The translations under genes were made by a program, and so were the position numbers. DNA of 32,635 nucleotides from Bacteroidales bacterium Bact_22 (GTDB taxonomy: Bacteria > Bacteroidota > Bacteroidia > Bacteroidales > F082), in the NCBI GenBank assembly GCA_001603665.1, contig LUZN01000026.1:1-32635 (forward strand), in the 5' to 3' direction. Under the pieces are notes generated by a model. That model saw nothing but the letters and a program-made list of their open reading frames with translations. It made no database searches and was not told the DNA's origin. Position 1 is the stretch's first letter. Each line of letters starts with the position of its first letter. Shown here in pieces: positions 32,476 to 32,635 of the stretch.

Positions 32476-32544
32476 GTTTAAAAGTTTACTGTTTACCGTT
32501 TAAAAGTTTATTTTTCTTTAAACGGTAAACAATAAACGGTAAAC
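32476..32544. repeat. Inverted heptamer arrays forming a long hairpin
   Basis: GTTTA recurs at 32476, 32484, 32491, 32498 and 32506, then TAAAC at 32519, 32526, 32533 and 32540 (exact 7-base steps). GTTTACCGTTTAAA (32491-32504) is a perfect 14-bp inverse of TTTAAACGGTAAAC (32517-32530), extendable to about 21 bp with one mismatch. It lies between the porin promoter and the 5S terminator. Confidence 0.85.
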
Positions 32545-32570
32545 AAAAAAAGGAGCCTTAGGGCTCCTTT
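32545..32570 (-). terminator. Terminator of the rRNA operon
   Basis: On -, AAAGGAGCC (32570-32562) pairs with GGCTCCTTT (32557-32549) around loop CTAA, followed by a T-run (32548 down to about 32541). It lies directly after the 5S gene. Confidence 0.9.
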
Positions 32571-32574
32571 ATGG

Positions 32575-32635
32575 GGTGGCGACGACCTACTTTCCCACAA
32601 GCTAATGCAGTATCATCGGCGCGACGGGGCTTAAC
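32575..32635 (-). rRNA. rrf: 5S ribosomal RNA, 3' half (truncated by the window edge)
   Basis: On -, the sequence starts GTTAAGCCCCGTCGCGCCGA and includes the canonical GCGCCGATGATACTGC and GTGGGAAAGTAGGTCGTCGCC blocks of 5S rRNA helices IV/V and the closing helix I strand. About 60 of some 110-120 nt are in view; the 5' half lies beyond the right edge. The exact 3' end is uncertain by a few bases. Transcription ends at the adjacent terminator, so an rRNA operon reads into the window from the right. Confidence 0.9.

Overview
The window reads as chromosomal DNA of a Bacteroidota member, most likely an uncultured Bacteroidales from an anaerobic (gut- or rumen-like) habitat. The evidence is the repeated Bacteroidetes-type promoter element TAnnTTTG, the near absence of Shine-Dalgarno sites, and family content typical of the phylum: a BatA-type VWA membrane protein, a duplicated DUF1599 protein, a BT_3928-like MauE/DoxX protein, a Porin_10-type outer-membrane protein, a ParC with an acidic tail, and PEP carboxykinase plus pyruvate phosphate dikinase. 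Species cannot be fixed from the sequence alone.

Layout. 1-2262 is a 5'-truncated, visibly A+T-rich helicase IV-like gene with a nuclease-like insert. 2263-2643 is a gene-free stretch with a probable terminator, a common environmental-genome dispersed repeat and a two-hairpin repeat. 2644-8336 holds a VWA/BatA protein, parC and a tightly coupled lipoprotein, all on +. 8358-10060 holds folP and cdaA (c-di-AMP synthase) on -. 10106-12808 is an operon of DUF1599, BT_3928-like and an oligopeptide-type ABC permease on +. 12809-19765 is an accessory-looking block: two ECF sigma modules in tandem, one with an anti-sigma-like protein and a secreted GIN/barrel protein and one with a small multi-pass membrane protein, then a single-cysteine thioredoxin-like lipoprotein and two paralogous secreted propeller-like proteins. 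A second copy of the two-hairpin repeat closes this block just before tpiA-prmA. dnaN follows with its own promoter and a clear terminator. 22840-29583 carries a secreted beta-helix protein and pckA on -, an LpxL-like acyltransferase on +, and ppdK on -. 29738-32455 holds a TerB-DnaJ membrane protein (+) abutting a large putative porin (-). The right edge is the 3' half of a 5S rRNA on -, with its terminator.

How the genes work together. Housekeeping genes (parC, folP, cdaA, tpiA, prmA, dnaN, pckA, ppdK, 5S) alternate with envelope genes. pckA, ppdK and tpiA serve the PEP/pyruvate/oxaloacetate node and glycolysis/gluconeogenesis. The two sigma modules probably sense envelope state.

The most unusual material is non-coding. 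A two-hairpin element occurs twice with compensatory stem changes. At least five gene borders carry short tandem arrays that share a 7-bp period but have unrelated unit sequences, several overlapping stop codons; one forms a long inverted repeat beside the 5S gene. Two genes have start codons only 4 nt after the promoter -7 element, suggesting leaderless mRNAs. No CRISPR array, transposase, prophage gene or tRNA was recognised.
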